A program made the position numbers and the translations under genes. A DNA stretch of 64,000 nt from Nocardioides sp. dk884 (GTDB lineage: Bacteria > Actinomycetota > Actinomycetes > Propionibacteriales > Nocardioidaceae), in the NCBI RefSeq assembly GCF_009557055.1, contig NZ_CP045649.1, positions 1,959,501-2,023,500 of the forward strand, read 5' to 3'. Shown here in pieces: positions 27,369 to 37,059 of this stretch (the stretch's first letter is position 1; every line of letters begins with the position of its first letter). The notes under the pieces were generated by a model. It was not told where the DNA came from. It did no database searches and was given only the letters and a program-made list of their open reading frames with translations.

Positions 27369-28115
27369 TCAGCGAGTGCGGATGCCGCGAACCCGGCCCT
27401 CGAGGGAGAACGCGTCGTTGCGGCCGGACGCGTCCCAGTGCACGACCGGGCCCTTGACCCGGACGGTCCTGCTGGCACCCGCCGGCACCCGGACGTTGCC
27501 GTAGGCGCGGCCGGCCGAGTCCCGCAGCGGGACCACGGGCAGGGTGATGCGAGATCCGCGGGGTTCCCAGCTGAACCGCATCGGCAGGGCGCTGGGGTTG
27601 GTGACCCGCAGGCGTCCGGGCTTGCCCGCCACCTTGCGGACGGTGACCTTCGGGGCCGGTAGCACGGTGACGGTGACGGTCGCGGGGGTGAGTGCCGTGC
27701 GGTCGCAGGCGTAGTAGGTGAAGCGGTGTGTGCCGCTCGCCTTCGGCGCGGCGAGCACGACGGCGGCGCCGGGCTTGACGAGCGGACCGAGCGGGCCCAG
27801 GTCCTCCTCGTCGAAGCCGAGGAGGTCGGCCAGGCTGATCGAGCTCACCGAACCCATCGCGCCGAGCAGGACCCGGCGGGCCTTGGAGAGCTCGACGCGG
27901 CACACGGCCAGGTCGTCGCCGTCGGCGTCGGTGTCGTTGGCGAGGAGATCGAGGTGCTTGAGCCCGGTGGCGTAGACGGTGACCGCGTCGTCGCCGGCGA
28001 CCGGGGCCGAGCTGGGCTCCGCGTGGGCGGGCGAGGACATGTTGGGCAGCATCGTGGCGGCCGCGAGGACGCCCACCGCCGCTCGGCTGACGCTGCGGAC
28101 GGACTGGTGGCGCAT
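27369..28115 (-). CDS. Secreted Ig/cadherin-like-fold protein, first of a tandem pair
   Basis: A 248-residue secreted protein. Start ATG 28115 is chosen because AGGAGT lies 3 bp before it; the longer frame from 28151 adds an unlikely leader. A signal peptide (about residues 1-34) ends in PAHA before EP. The mature part begins with a region typical of cadherin-like or VCBS-type domains (DDAVTVYATG... LLANDTDADGDDLAVC). It has cysteines CRVE and ACDRT that could pair, and it ends in a beta-rich domain with Arg/Lys-rich strands. No catalytic site is visible. The neighbour at 28294-29001 is a paralogue with an identical signal peptide, showing recent duplication or gene conversion. Confidence 0.72.
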   Translation of the reverse strand: MRHQSVRSVSRAAVGVLAAATMLPNMSSPAHAEPSSAPVAGDDAVTVYATGLKHLDLLANDTDADGDDLAVCRVELSKARRVLLGAMGSVSSISLADLLGFDEEDLGPLGPLVKPGAAVVLAAPKASGTHRFTYYACDRTALTPATVTVTVLPAPKVTVRKVAGKPGRLRVTNPSALPMRFSWEPRGSRITLPVVPLRDSAGRAYGNVRVPAGASRTVRVKGPVVHWDASGRNDAFSLEGRVRGIRTR

Positions 28116-28160
28116 GGGACTCCTGAGATGGGTGTTGCCGCTGTGAACCACGCCACGCTA
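28013..28160 (-). repeat. 148-bp exact repeat, copy 1
   Basis: This segment is identical base for base to 28899-29046. It covers the upstream 45 bp, ribosome-binding site, start codon, signal peptide and the first codons of the mature protein of the gene at 27369-28115. Similarity outside the segment is lower and patchy. Confidence 0.9.
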
Positions 28161-28233
28161 GAGGGACCGCGCCGGCCGCGTCCTGCGTTCGACGCGGACG
28201 CGTAGGTGGACCGCGTCACAGTCGAGCGCGGCT

Positions 28234-28285
28234 CCTCGTCCCGGGGTCCCGGGTACCTGTTGGTGCCAAGGTCCCCGGGACGAGG
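28234..28285 (-). terminator. Hairpin terminator of the second tandem gene
   Basis: A perfect 13-bp stem, CCTCGTCCCGGGG and CCCCGGGACGAGG, encloses a 26-nt loop and starts 9 bp after the stop codon at 28294 on the minus strand. The long loop may hold a further small helix. Confidence 0.7.
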
Positions 28286-28293
28286 TGTGGGTG

Positions 28294-29001
28294 TCAGCGG
28301 GTCCGGATGCCGACGACCTTGCCCCGGACGCTGAACGCGTCACGCTGGCCGGTCGCCCACCAGGACACGTGCGAGCCGGTGGCGCGCACCAGCTTGGAGG
28401 CGCCGGGGAGCACGCGGGTCTTCCGCCCGATGTCGTTGCCGCCGCGGGTGGGGGTCTCCCAGATGAAGCGCATCGGGACGGTGCTGGGGTTGGTGACCCG
28501 CAGGCGGCCGGGCTTGCCCGCCACCTTGCGGACGGTGACCTTGGGGGCCGGCAGCACGGTGACGGTGACGGTCGCCGGGGTGAGTGCCGTGCGGTCGCAG
28601 GCGTAGTAGGTGAAGCGGTGCGTGCCGCGAGCCTTCGGGCCGGCCAGCACCGCGGCGAGACCGGGCTCGCCGAAGATGCCGAGGTCCTCGTCCTCGTCGA
28701 AGCGCAACGTGTCGGCGAGGCTGATCGAACTGACCGAACCGACGGCGGCGAACAGCACCGCCCGGGCGGGGGAGAGCTCGACGCGGCACACGGCGAGGTC
28801 ATCGCCGTCGGCGTCGGTGTCGTTGGCGAGCAGGTCGAGGAGCTTCGTGCCGGTCGCGTAGACGGCGACGGTGTCGTCGCTGGTGACGGGCGCGGTGTTG
28901 GGCTCCGCGTGGGCGGGCGAGGACATGTTGGGCAGCATCGTGGCGGCCGCGAGGACGCCCACCGCCGCTCGGCTGACGCTGCGGACGGACTGGTGGCGCA
29001 T
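28294..29001 (-). CDS. Secreted Ig/cadherin-like-fold protein, second of a tandem pair
   Basis: A 235-residue paralogue of the protein encoded at 27369-28115, with the same order of parts: signal peptide, a DDTVAVYATG... LLANDTDADGDDLAVC domain, cysteines at the same places, and a C-terminal beta-rich domain ending GIRTR. Start ATG 29001 uses the same AGGAGT element. The first 148 bp region is identical to the neighbour, as is much of the stretch encoding FTYYACDRTALTPATVTVTV, while the C-terminal third is divergent in residues. This pattern fits partial gene conversion. Function is unknown; an extracellular or cell-wall-associated structural role is only a guess. Confidence 0.72.
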   Translation of the reverse strand: MRHQSVRSVSRAAVGVLAAATMLPNMSSPAHAEPNTAPVTSDDTVAVYATGTKLLDLLANDTDADGDDLAVCRVELSPARAVLFAAVGSVSSISLADTLRFDEDEDLGIFGEPGLAAVLAGPKARGTHRFTYYACDRTALTPATVTVTVLPAPKVTVRKVAGKPGRLRVTNPSTVPMRFIWETPTRGGNDIGRKTRVLPGASKLVRATGSHVSWWATGQRDAFSVRGKVVGIRTR

Positions 29002-29046
29002 GGGACTCCTGAGATGGGTGTTGCCGCTGTGAACCACGCCACGCTA
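28899..29046 (-). repeat. 148-bp exact repeat, copy 2
   Basis: Identical over its whole length to 28013-28160; see that entry for the content. The two copies are in direct orientation 886 bp apart, so recombination between them would delete one gene. Confidence 0.9.
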
Positions 29047-29135
29047 CGGCGGTCCAGCGGCGGCGTCCGGGGATCGGGGGAGGTCCTCGGGTGCCCCGCG
29101 TCACAGGCCCGGCTGCTTCTGGCCGGTAACACCTC

Positions 29136-29236
29136 ACGTTTGGTCCCCAACGACAACGTCAGCAGCTGATGCCCCTCACGTTTGGTCCCCAACGACCATG
29201 TTTCGGGCGTTTCCGGTGTCGTTCGTGACCAATCGT
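29136..29236. repeat. Dispersed imperfect inverted-repeat element, with a duplicated left arm
   Basis: The left arm ACGTTTGGTCCCCAACGACA is found at 29136-29155 and again (one base changed at the end) at 29178-29197. The right arm TGTCGTTCGTGACCAATCGT is at 29217-29236. Left and right arms are complementary at 17 of 20 positions. The element lies beyond the tldE stop (29293), so it could end that transcript. A related copy with a single left arm is at 63053-63111. The remaining bases of 29002-29292 hold no recognisable gene. Confidence 0.7.
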
Positions 29237-29292
29237 CGGGCCGCGCCAGGACAGCCGGCGAGCCGGCCGGAGACCTCGGGGGACCTGCGTCC

Positions 29293-30683
29293 TCAGAGGG
29301 CCTGGGAGACGCTCGACATGTTGAAGTCCGGCACCCGCAGGGCGGGGGTGGCGGTGCGCGAGAAGTAGTCCTCGCCCCATTCCCGGCTGAAGCTCGGCAC
29401 CGTGGCCGAGGCGTGGGTGAAGCGGTCCAGGATGCTGATCGGGCTCTCGTTGAACCGGAAGTTGTTGACCGCGCCGGTGACCTTGCCGTCCTCGACGAGG
29501 TAGACGCCGTCGCGGGTCAGCCCGGTCAGCAGCAGGGTCTGGGTGTCGACCTCGCGGATGTACCACAGGCAGGTCAGCAGCAGGCCGCGCTCGGTGCCGG
29601 CCACCAGGTCCTCGAGGCTGCCGGTGGCCCCGTCGACGGAGAGCACCAGGTTGTCGACGGCCGGGGTGAGCGGCTGCCCGGTCATCGCCGCGGAGTGCCG
29701 GGTCTGCAGCAGCGCGGCGAGCTCGCCGTCACGGATCCACTCGGTGCGGTGCAGCGGCAGCCCGTTGTCGAAGACCGAGGACTCGTTGCCCGAGCTCGTC
29801 GCGATCACGAACGGCGCCGCCTGCAGCCCGTCGTACGCCGGGTCGGAGAGCAGGTGCACGCCGGGACGGGCGATCCGCTCGCCGATGCGGGTGCCGCCGC
29901 CGCGCCGGCTGTAGACCGACTGGCCCTCGTGCGCGACGCGGGCGCCGGCCGACCAGTAGGCGTCGATCATCAGGTCGGCGACCGCGCTCGGCGGCAGGAT
30001 CGTGTCGTAGCGCCCGGCCGGGAGCTCCACGCGGCGCGAGGCCCAGTCGAGGCGCTGGGCGAGCTCGTCGTCCAGGGCGAGGGCATCCACCCCCGCGAAG
30101 TCGCGGGTGGCGCCGCCGACCCAGGCGCTGCGTGCGAGGTCCGCGCTCTTGCCGGTGACGCCGTAGTGCCCGGTCGGCTGCACATGACGCAGCCGCAGGC
30201 CGGTGCTGGAGCCGAGATAGGTGGTGGTGACCTCGTGGCTGACGAAGCCGTAGAGCACCCGCTGCGCGCCGGCCGCGCGCCCGAACGCCGTGCCGAGGGC
30301 GGGCGCGAAGGAGCCGAAGACCCCGATGTCGGTAGCGGCGGGCGCATCGTCCCAGTCGGCCGAGACCGCGTCGCCGGCCAGCGGCGCGACGTCCTCGGCA
30401 GGCGACGCCGCCCGTGCGACGGCGTCGGCGGCCCGGGCGAGGTCGGCGACCTGGGCCAACAGGGTCGCGGTGCCGGTGACCGACCCGGTCGCGGTGCCCT
30501 CCGCGGTGCGCACGAAGGAGATCACCGTGACCTCGCAGCCGCGGGTGACGCCGTTGGTGGTGAGGGTGTTGTTGGCCCAGCGCAGGTTGGCCGAGGCGGT
30601 GGTGCGCACCAGCACGACGCACTCGTCGGCGTCGGAGGTCGTCAGGGCGTGCTCGACGAAGGACTGGGGCGAGAAGGAGCTGC

Positions 30684-30687
<4 letters not shown>
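29293..30687 (-). CDS. tldE: TldE/PmbA-like metalloprotease-system protein
   Basis: A 464-residue protein of the TldE/PmbA family, the non-catalytic partner of TldD in a heterodimeric protease that trims unfolded peptides and matures some RiPPs. Family segments visible are RWANNTLTTNGVT near the N-terminus, TTYLGSSTGLRLRH, the GESVYSRRGGGTRIGER-like region around residue 250 (here HEGQSVYSRRGGGTRIGER), and the C-terminal LLTGLTRDGVYLVEDG. The zinc-binding HExxxH of TldD is absent, as expected. Start ATG 30687 overlaps the tldD stop (ATGA). It is the last gene of a two-gene unit. Confidence 0.92.
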
Positions 30688-32222
<1,535 letters not shown>

Positions 32223-32325
32223 GGCGGTGAACCTACCCGAGCCCTCACGCACGGCCCTCGGGCGATGAGTCCGGCCGGGTCGCCGGGTCACAGTGGAGGA
32301 GACCCGAGCAGCACGGAGGAGAGCG

Positions 32326-32748
32326 ATGGATCTGCGACTGAACCCCTACCTGAGCTTCGAGGGCACGGCGGGGGAGGCGATGGAGTTCTACCGCAGCGTC
32401 TTCGGGGGCCACCTCGCACGCACGTCGTACGCCGAGGCGGGCCAGAGCGACGAGCCGGGCGAGCGCGACAAGGTGATGCACGCGATGCTCGTGACCGCGG
32501 ACGGGTTCGTGCTGATGGGCGGCGACAACCCCGCGGGCCTGGAACGGATCCCCGGCAACGCCTTCGCAGTGTCGTTGAGCGGCGCCGACGAGAGCAAGCT
32601 GCGCGGCTGGTGGGAGCGCCTGAGCGGGGACGGGGCAGTGGTCATGCCGCTGACGCAGGCGCCGTGGGGCGACGCCTTCGGCATGTGCACCGACCGCTAC
32701 GGCACCAGCTGGATGGTCGACATCAGCGCGCCGACGCCGGACGGCTGA
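32326..32748 (+). CDS. VOC-superfamily protein, PhnB-like
   Basis: A 140-residue single-domain protein of the glyoxalase/VOC superfamily, PhnB subgroup. The typical opening NPYLSFEGTAGEAMEFYRSV is followed by VFGGHLARTSYA, and the closing DRYGTSWMVDIS strand is present. Usual PhnB length is about 135-155, so it is complete. It probably has no classical glyoxalase activity; the function of this subgroup is unclear. GGAGGAGAG (32316-32324) directly precedes ATG 32326. Its last 26 bp overlap the 3' end of sbcC on the other strand. Confidence 0.9.
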   Translation: MDLRLNPYLSFEGTAGEAMEFYRSVFGGHLARTSYAEAGQSDEPGERDKVMHAMLVTADGFVLMGGDNPAGLERIPGNAFAVSLSGADESKLRGWWERLSGDGAVVMPLTQAPWGDAFGMCTDRYGTSWMVDISAPTPDG

Positions 32749-35734
32749 GGGACAGCGAGGAGCCGCGCCGGGTCTTGCGCACCACCAGCTGCGCCGGGAT
32801 CCGGTCGCGCATCTCCGAGACGTGGCTGACCACGCCGACGACGCGACCGCCGTCGCGCAGGGAGTCCAGCACGTCGAGGACGTCGTCGAGGGTGTCGGCG
32901 TCGAGGGAGCCGAAGCCCTCATCGACGAAGAGCGTGTCGAGGTCGGCGCCGCCCGCCTCCTGGGTGATCACGTCGGCCAGCCCGAGCGCGAGGGCGAGGG
33001 AGACCACGAAGGTCTCCCCGCCCGAGAGGGTCACCGGGTCGCGGGACTCACCCGACCAGTCGTCACGGACCAGCAGGCTCAGCCCGCCCCGGGTCTCGCC
33101 GGCGCCGCGGCGGGCGGTGTGCTCAAGGGTGTAGCGCTGGTCGCTCATCACGGCGAGCCGCTCGTTGGCGGCTGCGACCACCTGGCTGAGCCGGTAGGCC
33201 AGCACGTAGGCGGACAGGCGCATCTGCAGGTGGTTGTCCGGCGAGCGGCCATCGACGAAGGAGCAGAGGCGGGAGGTGAGGTCGAGGTCCTCGCGCAGCG
33301 GCGCCCAGGCGTCGAGCGCCCGACCGAGGCTCGTGGTCAGCTCGGCGAGCCGGCGCGCGCGTCCGCTCCACAGCGCCGCGTGCGACCGGGCCGTCCCGAG
33401 CGCGCCCAGCGCGGCGGCGTGGGCGGCCTCCACGACCGGCAGGTCGGGCAGTGGCGCGGCGGCCAGCGCCTCGCTGCCGGGCTCGGCGAGCACCTCCCGC
33501 ACGGCGGTGCGGCGCTGGTCGTGGTGGGCCACGCGCTGCGCGAGCTCCTGGATCGCCTCGTCGCCGAGCACCGCGGCCAGCGCGTCCTCGATGCCGGAGA
33601 AGCCGGCGTCGTCCACCGCCGCGGCGAGCGCCGCGTCGGCGTCGTCGGCGGCGGCGCGCGCGGCGTCGTGCTCCTCGGCGGCGCGCAGCGCGGCGGCCAG
33701 CACCCGGACGCGGCGCTCGTGCTCGGCAGCGAGCGTGGTGAGGTCGGTGTGCTCGGTGCCGACCAGGAGCTGCTCGACGCACTGGCGGACACGCGCGGCC
33801 TCGGCGCGGCAGCCGGCGAGCTCGGCGCTGAGCGCGCTCTGCTCGGCGGCCAGGCGCGCCTGCTGCTCGGTGAGCTCGTGCAGCCGGGACTCGGCGCGCT
33901 CCAGGCGGGTGGCCAGGTCGTGGGCGCGCTCGGCGGCGCGCTGCGCGGCGGCGAGGCGGCTGCGGGTCTCGTCCAGCTCGGTGGCCAGCACGGCCTCGTC
34001 GCCCTCACCGGCACGCTCGCGGGCGAGCTCGCGGAGCGTGGTCAGCTCGCGCACCTTCTCGGCGCGCAGGTGCTCCTCGGACTTGGCGTCGTCGACCACC
34101 CGCTGCGCCTCGCGCTCGACGGCCGCGTCGATCGCGTCGGCGCCGCGCGCGGCCTTGCGGGGGTGGTCCTCGGACCCGCACACCGGGCAGCAGTCGCCCA
34201 CGGCCAGCGCGGCGGCGATCTCCCCGGCCATCCCCTCCAGCCGGGCCTCGCGCAGGTCGAGCCACTCCTCGCGGCGGCTGGCGAGCGTGGCGCGGGCGGT
34301 CTCGAGCTCGGCGCGGGCGCTCTCGAGCTGCGGGGCGAGCTCCCCGAGCTGGCGGTGTGCGGTCCATCGCTGCTCGAGGGTGGCGACGGCAGCACCCAGG
34401 GTGCCGACCTCGGCGGCGCTGGCGCGGGCCGTGTCGAGGTCGGTACGCAGCGTGGTCACGACGTCCGGGAGCGCGCCCGCCTCCTCGCGCAGGGCAGCGG
34501 CGCGGGCGGCGAGCGTGCGGTCGCGCCCGGCCAGCTCCTCGACGCGAGCCGTGAGCGTGCTCAGGCGGCGCTCGTCGGGCATCGCCGCGCGCACCTGCGC
34601 GGCGGCGTCGAGCGCGCTGGCGTGGGCCGCGGCGATGTCGTCGCGACCCGCCACCAGCAGCCCGAGCGCGGCCGCGGCGTCGTCGAGGGCGGCGTCCGCA
34701 GCCAGTGCGGTGCGTGCGCGGGCAGCCGCGGCGCTGCGGGCGACGCGGTGCACCGGCGCCACCGTGGCCGCCCGTCGGGCCCGGCCGAGGCGGTCGACGT
34801 CGGCGGCGTGGTCGGCGGCCGCCGCGTCCAAGGTGCGCAGCTCGGCCGCGGCCGCGTCGAGACGGCGCCGGCGCTCGAGCAGCGAGCGGGCGTCGTCGAG
34901 CGCGCGGCGCGCCGCCTGCTCGGCACCGGCAGCTGCCTCGGCGGCCACGTCGGCCTGCGTGCGGGCGAGCACGGCGTCGTCGGTGAGCCGCTGGGCCCAG
35001 GCCCGCACCGACCCGTCGCCGGCGGGGACGGTGAGGTCGCGCGGGTCCCAGTCGGCCGGCGGGTGCGCGTCGGTGGCCTCGCTGACCCGGCTGACCAGGT
35101 CGGCGACGTCCTGGTGGGCGGCCTCGCAGGACCGCGACAGGGAGCGGCGGCGCTCGCGCAGCCACCCCTCGACCTGTTCGAAGCGGCCGGTGCGGAAGAG
35201 TCGCTGGAGCAGCTGGTGACGCTCCTCCGAGCGCGCCCGCAGGAAGGACTGGAACCGACCCTGCGGCAGCATCGCCACCTGGGTGAACTGGGTGAGGTTC
35301 ATGCCGAGCAGACCGGACACCAGGTGCCCGGTCTCGTCGAGGCGGGTGGAGAGGGTGACCCACTCGCCGTCGACCCGCTCGGCGATCACGACCGAGGCCT
35401 GCTCGGTGGTGGTGCCGGTGCCCCGCTTCTTGGGCCGCTCCCAGGCGGGGGAGCGGCTGAGCCGGAAGCGGCGGCCGGCGAGGCTGGTCTCGAGCACGAC
35501 GCGCGGCGCCACACCGGGGGCGGCGTGGTCGGAGCGCAGCCGGCGCGCGGAGCCGCGGTCGCCGGGCACGTCGCCGTACAGCGCGAAGCAGACGGCGTCG
35601 AGGACGCTGGTCTTGCCCGCGCCGGTGGGGCCGGAGAGCAGGAACAGCCCGGCCTCGGAGAGCTCGTCGAAGTCGACGGTCACGGTGTCGGCGAACGGCC
35701 CGAAGGCGGTGACCTCGAGGGTGTGCAGCCGCAT
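32723..35734 (-). CDS. sbcC: SbcC exonuclease-complex ATPase
   Basis: A 1003-residue SMC-like ATPase of the SbcCD (Mre11-Rad50 type) complex that opens hairpins and processes DNA ends. Walker A GPTGAGKT is at residues 35-42, followed by long coiled coils. The zinc hook CPVCGSEDH is near residues 514-520, and the ABC signature LSGGETF lies near 900. Walker B is LDTLFVDEGFGSLD. Its ATG at 35734 overlaps the sbcD stop by one base (ATGA), so the two are coupled. The 3' end overlaps the VOC gene by 26 bp. All sequence motifs are intact. Confidence 0.95.
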   Translation of the reverse strand: MRLHTLEVTAFGPFADTVTVDFDELSEAGLFLLSGPTGAGKTSVLDAVCFALYGDVPGDRGSARRLRSDHAAPGVAPRVVLETSLAGRRFRLSRSPAWERPKKRGTGTTTEQASVVIAERVDGEWVTLSTRLDETGHLVSGLLGMNLTQFTQVAMLPQGRFQSFLRARSEERHQLLQRLFRTGRFEQVEGWLRERRRSLSRSCEAAHQDVADLVSRVSEATDAHPPADWDPRDLTVPAGDGSVRAWAQRLTDDAVLARTQADVAAEAAAGAEQAARRALDDARSLLERRRRLDAAAAELRTLDAAAADHAADVDRLGRARRAATVAPVHRVARSAAAARARTALAADAALDDAAAALGLLVAGRDDIAAAHASALDAAAQVRAAMPDERRLSTLTARVEELAGRDRTLAARAAALREEAGALPDVVTTLRTDLDTARASAAEVGTLGAAVATLEQRWTAHRQLGELAPQLESARAELETARATLASRREEWLDLREARLEGMAGEIAAALAVGDCCPVCGSEDHPRKAARGADAIDAAVEREAQRVVDDAKSEEHLRAEKVRELTTLRELARERAGEGDEAVLATELDETRSRLAAAQRAAERAHDLATRLERAESRLHELTEQQARLAAEQSALSAELAGCRAEAARVRQCVEQLLVGTEHTDLTTLAAEHERRVRVLAAALRAAEEHDAARAAADDADAALAAAVDDAGFSGIEDALAAVLGDEAIQELAQRVAHHDQRRTAVREVLAEPGSEALAAAPLPDLPVVEAAHAAALGALGTARSHAALWSGRARRLAELTTSLGRALDAWAPLREDLDLTSRLCSFVDGRSPDNHLQMRLSAYVLAYRLSQVVAAANERLAVMSDQRYTLEHTARRGAGETRGGLSLLVRDDWSGESRDPVTLSGGETFVVSLALALGLADVITQEAGGADLDTLFVDEGFGSLDADTLDDVLDVLDSLRDGGRVVGVVSHVSEMRDRIPAQLVVRKTRRGSSLSLSRPASAR

Positions 35735-36891
35735 CAGTCTGCCGCCACCGGGTCGAGGTCGGTGTCCTCGCAGCAGGAGTCGACGGCCTCGCGCAGCAGC
35801 GCCGCCTCGGCCTCCGACGGCGGCGTGCCGCGCAGCTGGGTGACGAACTCGCGGGCGATCGCGTGGTCCGAGCGGCTGCTCGGGCGCTGGGTGGGCAGCA
35901 TGCCGATGCCGGTCGGGGTGGCCTCGAAGCCCAGCACGAGGGTGTGCGGGAAGCGCTGGCGCAACCGCTCCATCGCCCGGACCGGGCGCACCTCGTCGCT
36001 CAGCGTGACCTGGAGCCAGGAGCCCTCGTGCCGTGCCAGCGACGGGTCGAGCAGCAGCTGCTCGAGCTCGCCGCGGAGCCTGGCCAGCGGGCGCGGGACG
36101 GGCGCGTCGATGAACTCCGCGCGGACCGTGCCGTCCCGATCGAGGTCGACCAGCCAGCTGCCCTTGTGGTGGGTGGCCTCGGAGAAGGAGTAGGCGAGCG
36201 GCGACCCGCTGTAGCGGACCCGGTCGTGGAGGGTGTGCCGGCCGTGCAGGTGACCGAGGGCGACGTAGTCGATGCCGTCGAAGACCGAGGTCGGCACGAG
36301 CGAGACGCCGCCGACGCTGATGTCGCGCTCGGAGTCGCTGGGCTCGGCGCCGGCGACGAAGGCGTGGGCGAGGACCACCGACCGGGTGCCCGGGCGGTCG
36401 CCGAGGTCGACGCGCACCCGGCGCATCGCCTCGGTGAGCGCGGCCTCGTGGGAGCGGCCCGGCAGCCCCCAGGGCTCGCGGACGGCGTCGGGGTCGAGAT
36501 AGGGCAGGCCATAGACCGCCACGGGCCCGTGCTCGTCCTCGAGCAGGACCGGCGTGCCCACGCCCGCGGGGTCGGTGCGGATGAAGACGCCTGCGGCGTC
36601 GATGAGCCGCGAGCTGAACCCGAGGCGCTGCGCGGAGTCGTGGTTGCCGCTGGTCAGCACCACCCGGGCGCGGGAGGCGGCCAGGCGCGCGAGCGTCTCG
36701 TCGGCCAGGCGAACGGCGTCGACGGCCGGCAGCGCGCGGTCGTAGATGTCGCCGGCCACCACCACCAGGTCGACCCGCTCGGCGGCGACCACCTCGAGCA
36801 GGTGGTCGACGAACAGGGCCTGGTGATCCAGCATCCCCTCACGGTGGAACGACCGGCCGAGGTGCCAGTCCGAGGTGTGGAGGATCCGCAT
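35734..36891 (-). CDS. sbcD: SbcD nuclease subunit
   Basis: A 385-residue metallophosphoesterase of the SbcD/Mre11 family. The five phosphoesterase motifs are present: SDWHLGR (about residues 7-13), GDIYDR, SGNHDS, LAHAF and ALGHLHGRH. The start is ATG 36891 (MRILHTSDWH); the frame reaches 36936, but the extra 15 residues look unconserved. SbcD provides the manganese-dependent nuclease to SbcC, whose gene follows with a one-base overlap. It is transcribed divergently from the ABC transporter operon, with 168 bp between. Confidence 0.95.
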   Translation of the reverse strand: MRILHTSDWHLGRSFHREGMLDHQALFVDHLLEVVAAERVDLVVVAGDIYDRALPAVDAVRLADETLARLAASRARVVLTSGNHDSAQRLGFSSRLIDAAGVFIRTDPAGVGTPVLLEDEHGPVAVYGLPYLDPDAVREPWGLPGRSHEAALTEAMRRVRVDLGDRPGTRSVVLAHAFVAGAEPSDSERDISVGGVSLVPTSVFDGIDYVALGHLHGRHTLHDRVRYSGSPLAYSFSEATHHKGSWLVDLDRDGTVRAEFIDAPVPRPLARLRGELEQLLLDPSLARHEGSWLQVTLSDEVRPVRAMERLRQRFPHTLVLGFEATPTGIGMLPTQRPSSRSDHAIAREFVTQLRGTPPSEAEAALLREAVDSCCEDTDLDPVAAD

Positions 36892-37010
36892 GTCCGGCAC
36901 GGTAGTCGGGGGCGCCGACAGTCCGGCGTCAGCCACGCCGAGCGCTCCCGGTGGCGCTCGCTACCCTCGAGGAGAGCCTCGTGAAGTCGTTCACAAAGGG
37001 CCCGCCCAGG

Positions 37011-37059
37011 TTGAGTAGCCGACGCGGCGTCGATATGTTGTCGACATGGTGTCGAATCA
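37011..37059 (+). promoter_or_regulatory. Promoter and possible TetR operator for the ABC-exporter operon
   Basis: TTGAGT (37011-37016) and TATGTT (37034-37039) are spaced 17 bp, predicting a start near 37046. The palindrome TGTCGACA (37039-37046) overlaps the region between the -10 box and the start, where a repressor would block transcription, and GTCGA recurs at 37051. The operon ends with a TetR gene, the natural candidate regulator. Confidence 0.45.

Noticed and set aside
36892-37059. Transfer RNA or small RNA gene in the gap between sbcD and the exporter operon
   Set aside because: No cloverleaf or conserved T-loop was found. The gap is explained by the promoter and palindrome of the exporter operon.
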